The position numbers and the translations under genes are program-made. A stretch of 62,304 bases of DNA from Arthrobacter sp. CAU 1506 (GTDB lineage Bacteria; Actinomycetota; Actinomycetes; Actinomycetales; Micrococcaceae): NCBI RefSeq assembly GCF_005047635.1, contig NZ_SUKC01000020.1:1-62304 (forward strand), written 5' to 3'. Each line of letters begins with the position of its first letter. The first letter of the stretch is position 1. Below are positions 8,083 through 16,087 of the stretch, piece after piece. The notes under the pieces are model-generated. The model was not told where the DNA came from and ran no database searches. It was given only the letters and a program-made list of their open reading frames with translations.

Positions 8083-9023
8083 GCGTGTGCTCCTGCGGTG
8101 TTTGCGGGGCTGCCGGCCAGCTTGCGTTCGGCCAGCAGGTCGGCGGTACGGGCGGCGGCGGCGGTGATGATGTCCAGGTTGCCGGCGTATTCGGGCAGGT
8201 AGTCGGCGGCGCCCTTGACCTGGATCCAGACGCCGACCCGGCCTTGGCTGTTCCAGTCCTCCCGGGCGGGGTCGAACTGCGGGTCCACGCGCAGCGAATA
8301 GCCGGGGACGTATGCCTGGACCTGCTCGACGGTGCGGGCGATCGACTCGCGGATCGCGTCCTGAACCGGGCCGGGTTCGGCGGCCTCGGCTGGAATGGCG
8401 GCGTAGACGGTGTTGCGCATGATCATGGGAGGTTCGACCGGGTTGATGATAATGATCGCCTTGCCCCGTTTCGCCCCGCCGACAGCCTCGAGGGCCTTGG
8501 CGGTGGTTTCCGTGAATTCGTCCACATTGGCGCGGGTGCCCGGTCCGGCGGACTTCGAAGCGATCGAGGCGACGATCTCTGCGTAGGGCACCGGGACCAC
8601 CGAGGAAACCGCGGCGACGATCGGGGTGGTGGCCTGCCCGCCGCAGGTGATCATGTTGACGTTCTCCGCGGCCGGCACCGAGTCGAGGTTGACCACCGGG
8701 CAGACATAGGGGCCGACGGCAGCCGGAGTCAGGTCGATCGCGGTGATCCCTGCCTCCGCGTAGCGGGGCGCGTTGGCGGCGTGCGCCTTGGCCGAGGTGG
8801 CCTCGAACACGAAGTCGGGCTTGTCGTCCTGGGCCAGCAGCCAGTCCACGCCCCCGGCGGAGGAGATCAGGCCGAGCCGGGCGGCGCGGGCGAGTCCGTC
8901 GGAGGACGGATCAACGCCAATCATGTATTTCGGTTCAATATGCTCGCTGCGGCGCATGAGCTTGAACATCAGGTCAGTGCCGATATTGCCGGAACCGACG
9001 ATCGCAGCCGTCATTTTGGGCAT
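8079..9023 (-). CDS. mhpF: Acetaldehyde dehydrogenase (acetylating)
   Basis: It oxidises the aldehyde released by the aldolase to acyl-CoA, using NAD and CoA. The chosen start ([10 protein letters not shown]) follows TAAGGA by 8 bases and puts the Rossmann motif GSGNIG at residue 10. A longer frame reaches 9086 but adds 21 unrelated residues. The protein is 314 residues, usual for DmpF/MhpF. The catalytic cysteine is C127 in NMITCGGQA. The gene overlaps mhpE by four bases and follows the hydratase gene after 62 bases. Confidence 0.95.
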   Translation of the reverse strand: MPKMTAAIVGSGNIGTDLMFKLMRRSEHIEPKYMIGVDPSSDGLARAARLGLISSAGGVDWLLAQDDKPDFVFEATSAKAHAANAPRYAEAGITAIDLTPAAVGPYVCPVVNLDSVPAAENVNMITCGGQATTPIVAAVSSVVPVPYAEIVASIASKSAGPGTRANVDEFTETTAKALEAVGGAKRGKAIIIINPVEPPMIMRNTVYAAIPAEAAEPGPVQDAIRESIARTVEQVQAYVPGYSLRVDPQFDPAREDWNSQGRVGVWIQVKGAADYLPEYAGNLDIITAAAARTADLLAERKLAGSPANTAGAHA

Positions 9024-9085
9024 GGGTATGTCCTTACATGCAATGGATGATGAAGCCTGCCGCCGGCAATCCGGGGCAGCAGGCA

Positions 9086-9880
9086 CTAGATGAAGTGGAT
9101 GGTCAGGGACCCCAGGTCCCCGAAGTCTGCCGTGGCGGATTCGCCGGCGATCACCGGCAGCGCTTTCGTGAAGGACCCTGGCAGCACCAGTTGCCCGGCA
9201 TCCAGGGCCACGCCCTGCTCGCCGAGCACGTTGGCCAGCCAGGCCAGCGGGGCCACTGGATCACCCATCACGTCCTCTCCGGTGCCTGACTCGCGCGCCT
9301 GGCCATCAATGACCAGCGTGCACCGCACTGAGGCCAGATCGGCAACGTCGACGTTCAATGGGGCGGTACCCACCGCGATCGCACCGCAGGATGCGTTGTC
9401 CGCCACGGTGTCCACCAGATGGATGTCCCAGTCGGCGATGCGCGAGTCGATGATCTCGATCGCCGCATAGACCTCCCCGATCGCTGCGCGGGCCTGTTCC
9501 AAGCTCACGCCCGGGCCCTGCAAGGGCGATTTGAGGACGAAACCGAACTCCGGCTCAACCCTCGGAGCAATGAACCCGGCAGCCGGGATCCGGGCACTCT
9601 CGGAGTAGACCATGTCGTCAAAGAAGAACCCGAAGTCCGGCGAGTCCACGCCCAGCTGGGCCTGCATGGCCGGCGAGGTCAGCCCGACCTTGCGCCCGGC
9701 CAGCACCCGGCCCGCGGCCAGATGGGTCTGGAGCTGAAAGAACTGCACTGCATAGGCATCGTCCAGACCCATCCCCTCGATGCGGTCCCGCAGCGGCGGC
9801 ACCGGTGCCAAGGTTCGGGTAGCAGTTACCAACTCGTCGGCAAACTGCTGGAGACCGCTTGTCGCGATGGAGGGATTCAC
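9086..9880 (-). CDS. mhpD: 2-oxopent-4-enoate hydratase / fumarylacetoacetase-fold (MhpD) family
   Basis: 264 residues, the normal length for MhpD/DmpE/XylI hydratases and 4-oxalocrotonate decarboxylases, which share one fold. Seen are the [13 protein letters not shown] segment, the metal-site region [11 protein letters not shown] (E-x-E), and [13 protein letters not shown]. It would hydrate 2-hydroxydienoates to 4-hydroxy-2-oxoacids for the aldolase. Hydratase and decarboxylase members cannot be told apart by eye. The adjacent aldolase/dehydrogenase pair and the upstream C-C hydrolase favour hydratase. Confidence 0.88.
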   Translation of the reverse strand: MNPSIATSGLQQFADELVTATRTLAPVPPLRDRIEGMGLDDAYAVQFFQLQTHLAAGRVLAGRKVGLTSPAMQAQLGVDSPDFGFFFDDMVYSESARIPAAGFIAPRVEPEFGFVLKSPLQGPGVSLEQARAAIGEVYAAIEIIDSRIADWDIHLVDTVADNASCGAIAVGTAPLNVDVADLASVRCTLVIDGQARESGTGEDVMGDPVAPLAWLANVLGEQGVALDAGQLVLPGSFTKALPVIAGESATADFGDLGSLTIHFI

Positions 9881-9942
9881 GTTTGCTCCTGTCCTTTTCT
9901 GAGCCGCCGGAGCGGCTGCGTGTCGGCGGCAAGAACCGCCTA

Positions 9943-10923
9943 TTACACCAGCGTTGATTCGAGAGTTTCGGGTGCGAACAGCTCGTGCGGCTCGAGTGGC
10001 CGGGCTGCAAGGCCCTGATCGTAGGAGTATCGGAGGAAGGTCCGCAGGGTCTGGTCATTCCGGTCCAATCCGTACGGCCAGAAGTCCTTGCCCATAATGG
10101 ACCGGGTGCGCTCGACCTCGTCGAAGAGCCACGGCAGCATGTAGCGCATGGTCGCTGTCTCCTCGAAGTTCTGTTCGCAGAGTGCCTTGGCCTCGGCGAA
10201 CGCGTCGTACAGCGAGCGGGCGAGCCAGCGATTGCGTTCGTAGACGTCGCGCCGGATGACCACTACATGCATAATCGGGAAAATGCCGGTCTGCTCGAAG
10301 TACTCGATGTCGGCAGACCCGGACGGATTGAAGAGCCGGCGGACGGAGTCCGAGCCGAAGCTGCGGGGCTCCCGCGGTGTATAGAGGGCATCGATCTCGC
10401 CGGTGGCGAGCATTTCGGACAGAGTCTGGTCCGGCCCGATGGGAGTCAGCTTCACATTGGCCGGCAGGTCGACCTTGAGCTTTTCCGGGCGGCCGGGATC
10501 GTGCAAACCGCCGGTGCGGTAGTGCACCGATTCGACCGGAAGACCGTGGTGGTCTTCGAGAATGCCGCGGATCCACACGTTCGCCGTGAGCTGGTATTCG
10601 GCCAGGCCGACCTGCTTGCCGGCCAGGTCCTCGGGCTTCTCAATTCCTGATGAGGCATTGACGTAGACGCCGCTGTGACGGAAGAACCGCGAAGGGAAAA
10701 CCGGAATCGCGATGAAGGGTGCGTCCCGCGTCAGGCTGATGACATAGCTGGAAAGTGACATCTCCGCCGCATCGAACTCCCGGAACCGCGCCATTCGGAA
10801 GAACGTTTCCTCCACTTGCTGCGGCAGATAGGTGAGGTCGACTCCAGCCGGTTTCACGCGTCCGTCACGGAGCGCCTCCGTCCGGTCGTAGCGCTCACAG
10901 GCCAAGGTGATGGGAACGGGCAT
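9943..10923 (-). CDS. 4,5-dihydroxyphthalate decarboxylase-like (Pht5/NMT1-fold) protein
   Basis: A 326-residue protein without a signal peptide, beginning PITLACERYDRTEALRDGRV. It has the bilobal periplasmic-binding fold used by Pht5-type 4,5-dihydroxyphthalate decarboxylases: EMSLSSYVISLTRD, PVFPSRFFRHSGVYVN, DLAGKQVGLAEYQLTANVW and YTPREPRSF. No export signal is seen, so a cytoplasmic enzyme is favoured over a transport protein. It lies inside the ring-cleavage operon, one base after the hydrolase stop. In that position it could remove a carboxyl group from the aromatic substrate. The exact substrate cannot be read, and some family members are uncharacterised. Confidence 0.8.
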   Translation of the reverse strand: MPVPITLACERYDRTEALRDGRVKPAGVDLTYLPQQVEETFFRMARFREFDAAEMSLSSYVISLTRDAPFIAIPVFPSRFFRHSGVYVNASSGIEKPEDLAGKQVGLAEYQLTANVWIRGILEDHHGLPVESVHYRTGGLHDPGRPEKLKVDLPANVKLTPIGPDQTLSEMLATGEIDALYTPREPRSFGSDSVRRLFNPSGSADIEYFEQTGIFPIMHVVVIRRDVYERNRWLARSLYDAFAEAKALCEQNFEETATMRYMLPWLFDEVERTRSIMGKDFWPYGLDRNDQTLRTFLRYSYDQGLAARPLEPHELFAPETLESTLV

Positions 10924-10924
10924 G

Positions 10925-11800
10925 CTACCGCCCTCCGGTCAGGAAAGCGCCGACGATGCGGTTGAACTGCTCGGGCTGTTCGAACATCGGCCAGTGGCCG
11001 GAGTCCGTGATCATATCGAACGCTGCGTTGGGCATGATTTCCGAGGCGCGGCGTCCGACCTCCGGCGGAGTCGTCGGATTGTGATCCGACCATAGAATCA
11101 GCGTTTCGTTCTGGATTGAGCGCAGATCGCTTTCGGTCAGCATGTAGGGCCGGTTCGCTTCGCCGGGTGCTTCCTCGACCAGCCGTGGCATCGCGGCCAC
11201 GCTGTCCGGAAGCGTATAGATCCGGTAACGCGTCTCGACCAGTTCATCCGTGACGGTGGCGGGATCGTACATCAGCCACTCCAGGCGCTTGCGCACCGAC
11301 TCCAAAGTGGGCGCGTCCAGCGCCTTCTTGGTGACGGCGCTGACGGTATCGCCCACCTGCTTGCTTTCCTGGGCACGGGCCTCGTCGTCGAGCAGGATGC
11401 CGGCGCCGGTGACGTGGACCAGCTTGCCGACCCGCTCGGCATGGATCTTGGCTGTGTAGAGGGCGATCCAACCGCCAAGACTCTGGCCGACGAGGTGCGC
11501 CCGCTGGATCCCCAACGAGTCCATGAACGCGATGACATGTTCGGCGAACAACGGAGCAGTGTAGGGGCGGTCGGTCGGTTTGTCCGTGTAGCCGTGTCCG
11601 ATCGCGTCGATGGCATGAACGTTCAGGCCCTGTTCGGCGAGCTGTGCGACGTTCCGGGACCAGCCTTCAATGTGCCCGGTAATGCCCCCGATCATGATGA
11701 CGTGGTCGTCGCCGGAGCCCGCCTCTAAAGCCCGGGTGCGCCACGGCCCGGCCAGGTGGTACCGGACTTCGGCGCCGAGGGTGTCTGTCCACAAAGACAT
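10925..11800 (-). CDS. Alpha/beta hydrolase, meta-cleavage product C-C hydrolase type
   Basis: 291 residues with the full alpha/beta-hydrolase triad: nucleophile S107 in GQSLGGW, acid D239 in LWSDHNP and H269 in DSGHWPMFEQP. The oxyanion region is IGGITGHIEGWS. The overall pattern (GHGYTDKP, the DSGHWP-type end and the lid region) is that of MhpC/DmpD/BphD hydrolases. These cleave the ring-opened 2-hydroxy-6-oxo-dienoate to a dienoate and an acid. The gene lies 22 bases after the ligA-like gene and directly before the decarboxylase-like gene. Confidence 0.88.
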   Translation of the reverse strand: MSLWTDTLGAEVRYHLAGPWRTRALEAGSGDDHVIMIGGITGHIEGWSRNVAQLAEQGLNVHAIDAIGHGYTDKPTDRPYTAPLFAEHVIAFMDSLGIQRAHLVGQSLGGWIALYTAKIHAERVGKLVHVTGAGILLDDEARAQESKQVGDTVSAVTKKALDAPTLESVRKRLEWLMYDPATVTDELVETRYRIYTLPDSVAAMPRLVEEAPGEANRPYMLTESDLRSIQNETLILWSDHNPTTPPEVGRRASEIMPNAAFDMITDSGHWPMFEQPEQFNRIVGAFLTGGR

Positions 11801-11822
11801 GGTGTGATTTCCTTACTTTCGG

Positions 11823-12080
11823 TTAGCTGCGGAGCGAGAGGGTGTGGGAGTAGATGTCCGGGTTGGCGACGCCGGCAAGGACCAGCAGGGTGCGCATCAC
11901 CAATGGGTTGACGCCCAGATCGACCAGGGCCGCTGCATCGAGATTCAGCACCGCTTCGCGTTCGTCGTCACTCAGCGGGTACGTCTCCAGCACGGCGGCA
12001 GGCTGTTCCAGGAGCCGGTCAACCAGGCCGTCCCGGCGTTCAAGGTCCCGGACCAGCCGGTGGACCCCAACGACGCTCAT
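11823..12080 (-). CDS. LigA-like small subunit of an extradiol dioxygenase
   Basis: An 85-residue protein starting MSVVGVHRLVRDL, with the segment YPLSDDEREAVLNLDAAALV and NPLVMRTLLVLAG, the helical signature of the LigA alpha subunit of protocatechuate 4,5-dioxygenase. The start is fixed by a 4-base ATGA overlap with the LigB-like gene; a longer frame to 12122 adds a His/Gly-rich leader that looks non-native. The small subunit usually caps the active site of the LigB subunit. Confidence 0.85.
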   Translation of the reverse strand: MSVVGVHRLVRDLERRDGLVDRLLEQPAAVLETYPLSDDEREAVLNLDAAALVDLGVNPLVMRTLLVLAGVANPDIYSHTLSLRS

Positions 12081-12895
12081 GCCGCCACCTCCAGGTTGAT
12101 GATGCCGATGCCGGTCACCCACGCGTGCATCGGCGCTTGAGCAAGGACTTCTCCGCCGGTTGCTCCAGCACAGGCGGCCGCAACAATCCAGGTTCGGATT
12201 TCCAAGGCGCCGTTGCCGGCTTGTTCCGCGATATCGTCGTCGGTCATGGCGGTGAGGGCGTCAAGGTCGCCCCGCGAGATCAGCTCCAGGACGCGGCGGT
12301 CCCAGTCTTCGTTGATCTCTCCCGTCTGAGGCAGGCCGACCCAGTGCGACAGACCGCCTGTGGCGAGCACGGCGACGGTGAGGTCATCAGGCAACTCCGT
12401 CAGCGCTTCCCGCAGCGCGCGTCCCAAGTCCCGGCACCGTTCGAGCGACGGCAAGGGCGGCGTGTTGCAATTGACGAATAGCGGCACGATCCTGCGCTGA
12501 TCCAGGCCGACCCGCTGGATGGGAACCATGTAGCCGTGGTCCAGCGGCATCTCCAGACTGCGGGAGACGTCAAAACCCCGTTCCAGCAGGGAGCCCACCA
12601 GTGAAAGACCCACGCTCTCGTCTCCGAGCACGGTATTGCCTGGTATCCCGTGTTCGTTCCACGCATCGTGCTTCGTTGCGGCCCCGATGCAGAAGGTCGG
12701 ATAGTTTTCCAGCCCGAACGTCTCGTAATGGTCAGTGCCGATGATCAGGACGACGTCGGGGTTTGCTGACTCAAGGTCGGCCGTCATGCGTTCCCAGCCC
12801 TGGTGGAGGCGGGGGCTGAAATCCGGGTGGGCATCTGGGCTTCTCAGGATGCCGCTAACGTGCGACGTAGCGCCTGCATAGACGAGTCTTGCCAT
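12077..12895 (-). CDS. Class III extradiol ring-cleavage dioxygenase, LigB family
   Basis: Catalyses Fe(II)-dependent meta cleavage of a catechol-type ring and is the first gene of the minus-strand operon. In its 272 residues, the metal and catalytic histidines are visible as H12 (ATSHVSG), H56 (GTDHYETF), H120 (PLDHGYMVP) and H184 (GGLSHWVG), the LigB/PcpA-type set. The C-terminus (LAQAPMHAWVTGIGIINLEV) is also typical. Members act on protocatechuate, gallate, dihydroxyphenylpropionate and related diols. Coupling to a separate LigA-like subunit supports the protocatechuate 4,5-dioxygenase branch. The presence of a C-C hydrolase argues for a substrate with a side chain, so the precise diol is open. 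Confidence 0.9.
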   Translation of the reverse strand: MARLVYAGATSHVSGILRSPDAHPDFSPRLHQGWERMTADLESANPDVVLIIGTDHYETFGLENYPTFCIGAATKHDAWNEHGIPGNTVLGDESVGLSLVGSLLERGFDVSRSLEMPLDHGYMVPIQRVGLDQRRIVPLFVNCNTPPLPSLERCRDLGRALREALTELPDDLTVAVLATGGLSHWVGLPQTGEINEDWDRRVLELISRGDLDALTAMTDDDIAEQAGNGALEIRTWIVAAACAGATGGEVLAQAPMHAWVTGIGIINLEVAA

Positions 12896-12932
12896 GGTGT
12901 CCGTTCCTTCCGTTCGAGGAGATAGCGGGGAC

Positions 12933-13003
12933 GATGTGACTGATTGGGATGATCCGGGGCCGCGAGATGCGGCCTAAGAGGTGATGTGACTCACTGGCAA
13001 TGA
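12933..13003. promoter_or_regulatory. Two direct repeats GATGTGACTsAyTGG 50 bases apart
   Basis: The copies start at 12933 and 12983 and match at most positions over about 20 bases. They lie between the dioxygenase start and the palindrome in front of tetR, so they are placed to bind an activator of the minus-strand operon. The TGTGA core recalls CRP-type half-sites. The inference is from position only. Confidence 0.35.
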
Positions 13004-13018
13004 AAGCATCGATAGGGG

Positions 13019-13047
13019 GCTTCATGCAACACCTTGTCGCATGAAGC
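13019..13047. promoter_or_regulatory. 29-bp palindromic operator between ligB and tetR
   Basis: Left arm GCTTCATGCAACA, three-base centre CCT, right arm TGTCGCATGAAGC; 12 of 13 pairs match and the outer 9 are perfect. Its position in the divergent gap and its length suit a TetR-family operator controlling both tetR and the ring-cleavage operon. The right half recurs upstream of hyuA (13848-13866, 17 of 19 bases). Confidence 0.7.
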
Positions 13048-13082
13048 AGCGGGAACGGCCGGCGCGCATTATGCTCGTGCGT

Positions 13083-13673
13083 ATGAGTCTCCGGCTAGCC
13101 CAGAAAAATATGACCAGGAACTTGATCCTGGAATCCGGGCTGCGGCTCTTTCAGGATCAGGGCTATGCAGCCACCAAGGTCGAGGACATTGCGGCTTCCG
13201 TCGGCGCCAACCGAACAACGTTCTACCGCCACTTCTCATCCAAAGAACAGCTCATGATTGCTTTGATCGAGAAGATCAATGATCAGGTCGTTTCTTCCGA
13301 CAAGCCCCGCTTGGCCCAAGTGGCAGAAGTCGGCGACCGGGAGCAGATCCGGACCTGGATCGCACGACGCTTCAACCAGTGGCCGCTGATCATGCCCTAC
13401 GTTTCCGTTGCACGGCAGGCGGCCGGGATGGATCCAACCATCGCCGCCGCCGTGGAGGCCTGGCTTCAGAGTCCCGTCGATGAGATTCAGGCGGGGCTGG
13501 ATGCAGCAGGGCGTTTCGAGCCTAAATCCAGGCGCGCCCGTGGCGTCTTGGCGTTCGGGCAGATCGAATTCCTGTCGATGGAATGGGTGCATGAAGGGTG
13601 GGGGAACCGCCTCGACCGCGAGAGCTCACTGGAAGCTATGACTGACACGTGGTGCCTGCTGATCGGCCGATGA
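13083..13673 (+). CDS. TetR-family transcriptional regulator
   Basis: The N-terminal helix-turn-helix is clear: NLILESGLRLFQDQGYAATK, then VEDIAASVGANRTTFYRHFSSKEQL. A ligand-binding C-terminal half of about 130 residues follows, full length for TetR repressors. The start is uncertain. Frames from 13041 or 13071 are also possible, but 13041 falls inside the palindromic operator and no start has a good Shine-Dalgarno, so a short leader or leaderless mRNA is likely. It is divergent from the ring-cleavage operon and upstream of hyuAB. It probably responds to a pathway intermediate or CoA ester. Confidence 0.88.
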   Translation: MSLRLAQKNMTRNLILESGLRLFQDQGYAATKVEDIAASVGANRTTFYRHFSSKEQLMIALIEKINDQVVSSDKPRLAQVAEVGDREQIRTWIARRFNQWPLIMPYVSVARQAAGMDPTIAAAVEAWLQSPVDEIQAGLDAAGRFEPKSRRARGVLAFGQIEFLSMEWVHEGWGNRLDRESSLEAMTDTWCLLIGR

Positions 13674-13721
13674 CGCCGCCGCCTGAGCGGCGGTCTTCGC
13701 ATACGCGCCTAGAGAACACCG

Positions 13722-13767
13722 GAAGCGCCGCACCGTCCCTGTGGGCGGTGCGGCGCTTCTCTGTTTT
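13722..13767 (+). terminator. Rho-independent terminator after tetR
   Basis: Perfect 14-base arms (GAAGCGCCGCACCG and complement) with a 10-base loop, followed by TCTGTTTTCT. This is a clear intrinsic terminator and separates tetR from hyuA transcription. Confidence 0.85.
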
Positions 13768-13844
13768 CTGAGCGGCCATCTGCGGCATTCCGCGACTTCC
13801 GAAAGGAACACGGCGTGATGAAACAGAACGCCGTATTGGAAATG

Positions 13845-13866
13845 TTGACACGTTGTCGCATCAAGC
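13845..13866 (+). promoter_or_regulatory. Second TetR-type site overlapping a -35 element before hyuA
   Basis: ACACGTTGTCGCATCAAGC (13848-13866) matches the right half of the operator at 13029-13047 in 17 of 19 bases. A TTGACA -35 hexamer starts at 13845, overlapping it. The left half of the palindrome is poorly kept, so this would be a weaker or half site. It lies about 100 bases before the hyuA start. Confidence 0.55.
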
Positions 13867-13964
13867 GTTACGTTGTGGTGCGAAAGATCTGTGGCGCACA
13901 CCACAAGAGCTGTTCTTCGTGGTCACACCGTCATCCCGCTGCATCCAGTAAGAAGAGGACTTCC

Positions 13965-16085
13965 ATGGCTTACTTCGTGGGCATTGATATTGGCGGCACG
14001 TTTACCGATGCCGTCCTGCTTGACGATTCCGGCACAGCCCGCCTGCTCAAGACGCCGACAACTTTGCACGATCCTGCGATCGGCGTGAACAATGCCTTGG
14101 CCTTGGCAGAGCAGGAACTGGGCCTCGCCGAAGGCACTGTGTTGAGCCAAGTTGATTACTTCGGACTCGGCACCACTGTGGCAACCAACGCGCTCATCGA
14201 GCGCAAAGGCGTGAAAACCGCCATCATTACCACCAAGGGCTTCCGCGACATCGTGCTGATGCAGCGCGGCACCGGCCACTGGTCCGGCAAAGAACTGCAC
14301 GAGATCATGCATACCTCCCGCCTGAAGCCGCAGGACCCCGTGGTCGAACGGCACCTCATCCGCGAAGTGACCGAACGCGTCGATTACAAAGGCGAAATCA
14401 TCACGGCGCTCGACGAGGCAGAGGTTAGGGAGCAGGTCCAGGACCTGATTGACCAAGACGTGAAGTCGATCGCCGTGTGCCTGCTGTGGTCATTCCGTAA
14501 CCCGGCCCACGAGGCGCGGATCAAGGAGATCATCCAGGAGTTGGCCCCGGATGTTTACCTGACCATCTCCAGCGAAATCGCGCCTGTACTTGGCGAATAC
14601 GAACGCACAGCCACAACAGCGCTGAACGCTTATCTGGGACCGGCAGTGGACGGTTACATGAACAAGCTTGATGCGTCGTTGCGCTCCCGCGGGCTGAAGG
14701 GTTCATTGCGGATTCTTGATTCGGGCGGCGGAGTGATCACGCCGGAACAGTGCGGCCAGACCCCGGTTTCGGTTTTGACCTCTGGTCCGACCGGCGGTGT
14801 TTTGGCGTCGGCCAAACTGGCCCGACGGATCGGCACCCCGAATGTGCTCACCACTGACATGGGCGGCACGTCGTTCGACGTCGGCATGATCGTTGACTAC
14901 GAGCCTGTGGTGTCACCGACCCAGGAAGTGAACGGGTACAAGGTCCTCAAACCCGCGGTAAAGGTGACCGCTATCGGTGCCGGCGGCGGTTCCATCGCTC
15001 GGGTAGTCGGCGGCCAGTTGCAAGTCGGCCCGGAAAGCGCCGGTTCGATGCCGGGGCCGGTGTGCTACCAGCGTGGCGGCGTGGAGCCGACGGTGACCGA
15101 CGCGGACGTAGTGTTGGGCATTATCGACCCGGACTATTTCCTGGGCGGCACATTCCCGTTGGACAAGGAAGGCGCCGAGCGCGCGGTCTACGACAGGATT
15201 GCCAAACCTCTGGGACTCAGCGTGCATGAGGCTGCGGCCGGAATCAAGGCCATCGCCGACCACCGCATGGCCGACCTGCTCGACACCCTGACGGTCGGGC
15301 AAGGCCACGACCCGCGCGATTTCCACATCTTTGCCTATGGCGGCGCCGGCGGGACGCATTGCCACCGCTTCGGAGCAGAGCTGGGTGTGCAGTCGATTAT
15401 TGTGCCCGCCACGGCCACCGTTCACTCCGCGTTCGGTGCGGTCATGAGCGATCTGCATGTGTCCGCGGAGCTGTCCGACCCAATGCACTCGGCGTCGTGG
15501 GAGGGAGCAGCCGAAGCCATTGATCCGGCCAGGTTGACCGCTCACTTCAAGCGGCTGGAAGAGCAGGTCACGCTCGAACTGCTGGCCAGCGGGGCGCAGT
15601 CGGAGAGGATCACGCTGCAGCGTCATGTCGAAGTGCGGTTCCGGATGCAGAACAAGGGCCTGTCCGTGCCGATCGGCCCGGGGGACCTGACCACCCGCTC
15701 CGTGCAGCGGATGCTTGACACATTCGTGCGTCAGTTCGCCGAGCTTTATGGTGAGGAATCCGTCTTTCTGGGCGCCGGCGTCGAACTCGTTTCGATGCGG
15801 GTGCAGGCCAAAGGCGAAATGGACAAGCCGCGCATCCAACGAGTGGTCAGCGCCAATGCGCAGCTGGGCCACGTCTCTGCCTCGCGCAAAATCTACCTCG
15901 GACCCGAGCGAGGCTTTGTCACCGCTGACCTGGTCCGCGGCACCGAGCTGCGGCCGGGCGACCGGATCAAGGGTGCGGCCGTGATCGAACACCCCGGCAC
16001 CACCATCTTTGTGGGGCCGAACCAGTCAGCCGTGATCGACGAGCTTGAGAACACCGTCATCCTTACCAGCGAGAAGGGGGCCTGA
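13965..16085 (+). CDS. hyuA: Hydantoinase/oxoprolinase (HyuA) or acetone-carboxylase beta-type subunit
   Basis: 706 residues from an ATG preceded by AGAAGAGGA; a longer frame begins at 13815, inside the promoter region. The N-terminus FVGIDIGGTFTDAVLLDD is the phosphate-binding loop of the actin-like ATPase fold. Also seen are GTTVATNALIERKG, the DMGGTSFDVG second phosphate loop, GAGGGSIA and TVGQGHDPRDFHIFAYGGAG. The family hydrolyses or carboxylates with ATP: hydantoinase, 5-oxoprolinase, and acetone and acetophenone carboxylase. It forms a pair with the next gene, two bases away. The acetone-carboxylase-gamma-like tail on that partner hints at carboxylation rather than hydantoin hydrolysis. 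Confidence 0.9.
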   Translation: MAYFVGIDIGGTFTDAVLLDDSGTARLLKTPTTLHDPAIGVNNALALAEQELGLAEGTVLSQVDYFGLGTTVATNALIERKGVKTAIITTKGFRDIVLMQRGTGHWSGKELHEIMHTSRLKPQDPVVERHLIREVTERVDYKGEIITALDEAEVREQVQDLIDQDVKSIAVCLLWSFRNPAHEARIKEIIQELAPDVYLTISSEIAPVLGEYERTATTALNAYLGPAVDGYMNKLDASLRSRGLKGSLRILDSGGGVITPEQCGQTPVSVLTSGPTGGVLASAKLARRIGTPNVLTTDMGGTSFDVGMIVDYEPVVSPTQEVNGYKVLKPAVKVTAIGAGGGSIARVVGGQLQVGPESAGSMPGPVCYQRGGVEPTVTDADVVLGIIDPDYFLGGTFPLDKEGAERAVYDRIAKPLGLSVHEAAAGIKAIADHRMADLLDTLTVGQGHDPRDFHIFAYGGAGGTHCHRFGAELGVQSIIVPATATVHSAFGAVMSDLHVSAELSDPMHSASWEGAAEAIDPARLTAHFKRLEEQVTLELLASGAQSERITLQRHVEVRFRMQNKGLSVPIGPGDLTTRSVQRMLDTFVRQFAELYGEESVFLGAGVELVSMRVQAKGEMDKPRIQRVVSANAQLGHVSASRKIYLGPERGFVTADLVRGTELRPGDRIKGAAVIEHPGTTIFVGPNQSAVIDELENTVILTSEKGA

Positions 16086-16087
16086 GC

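Noticed and set aside
14913-15992. Minus-strand frame of 359 codons within hyuA
   Set aside because: Shadow of the HyuA coding sequence; composition typical of reversed GC-rich code.
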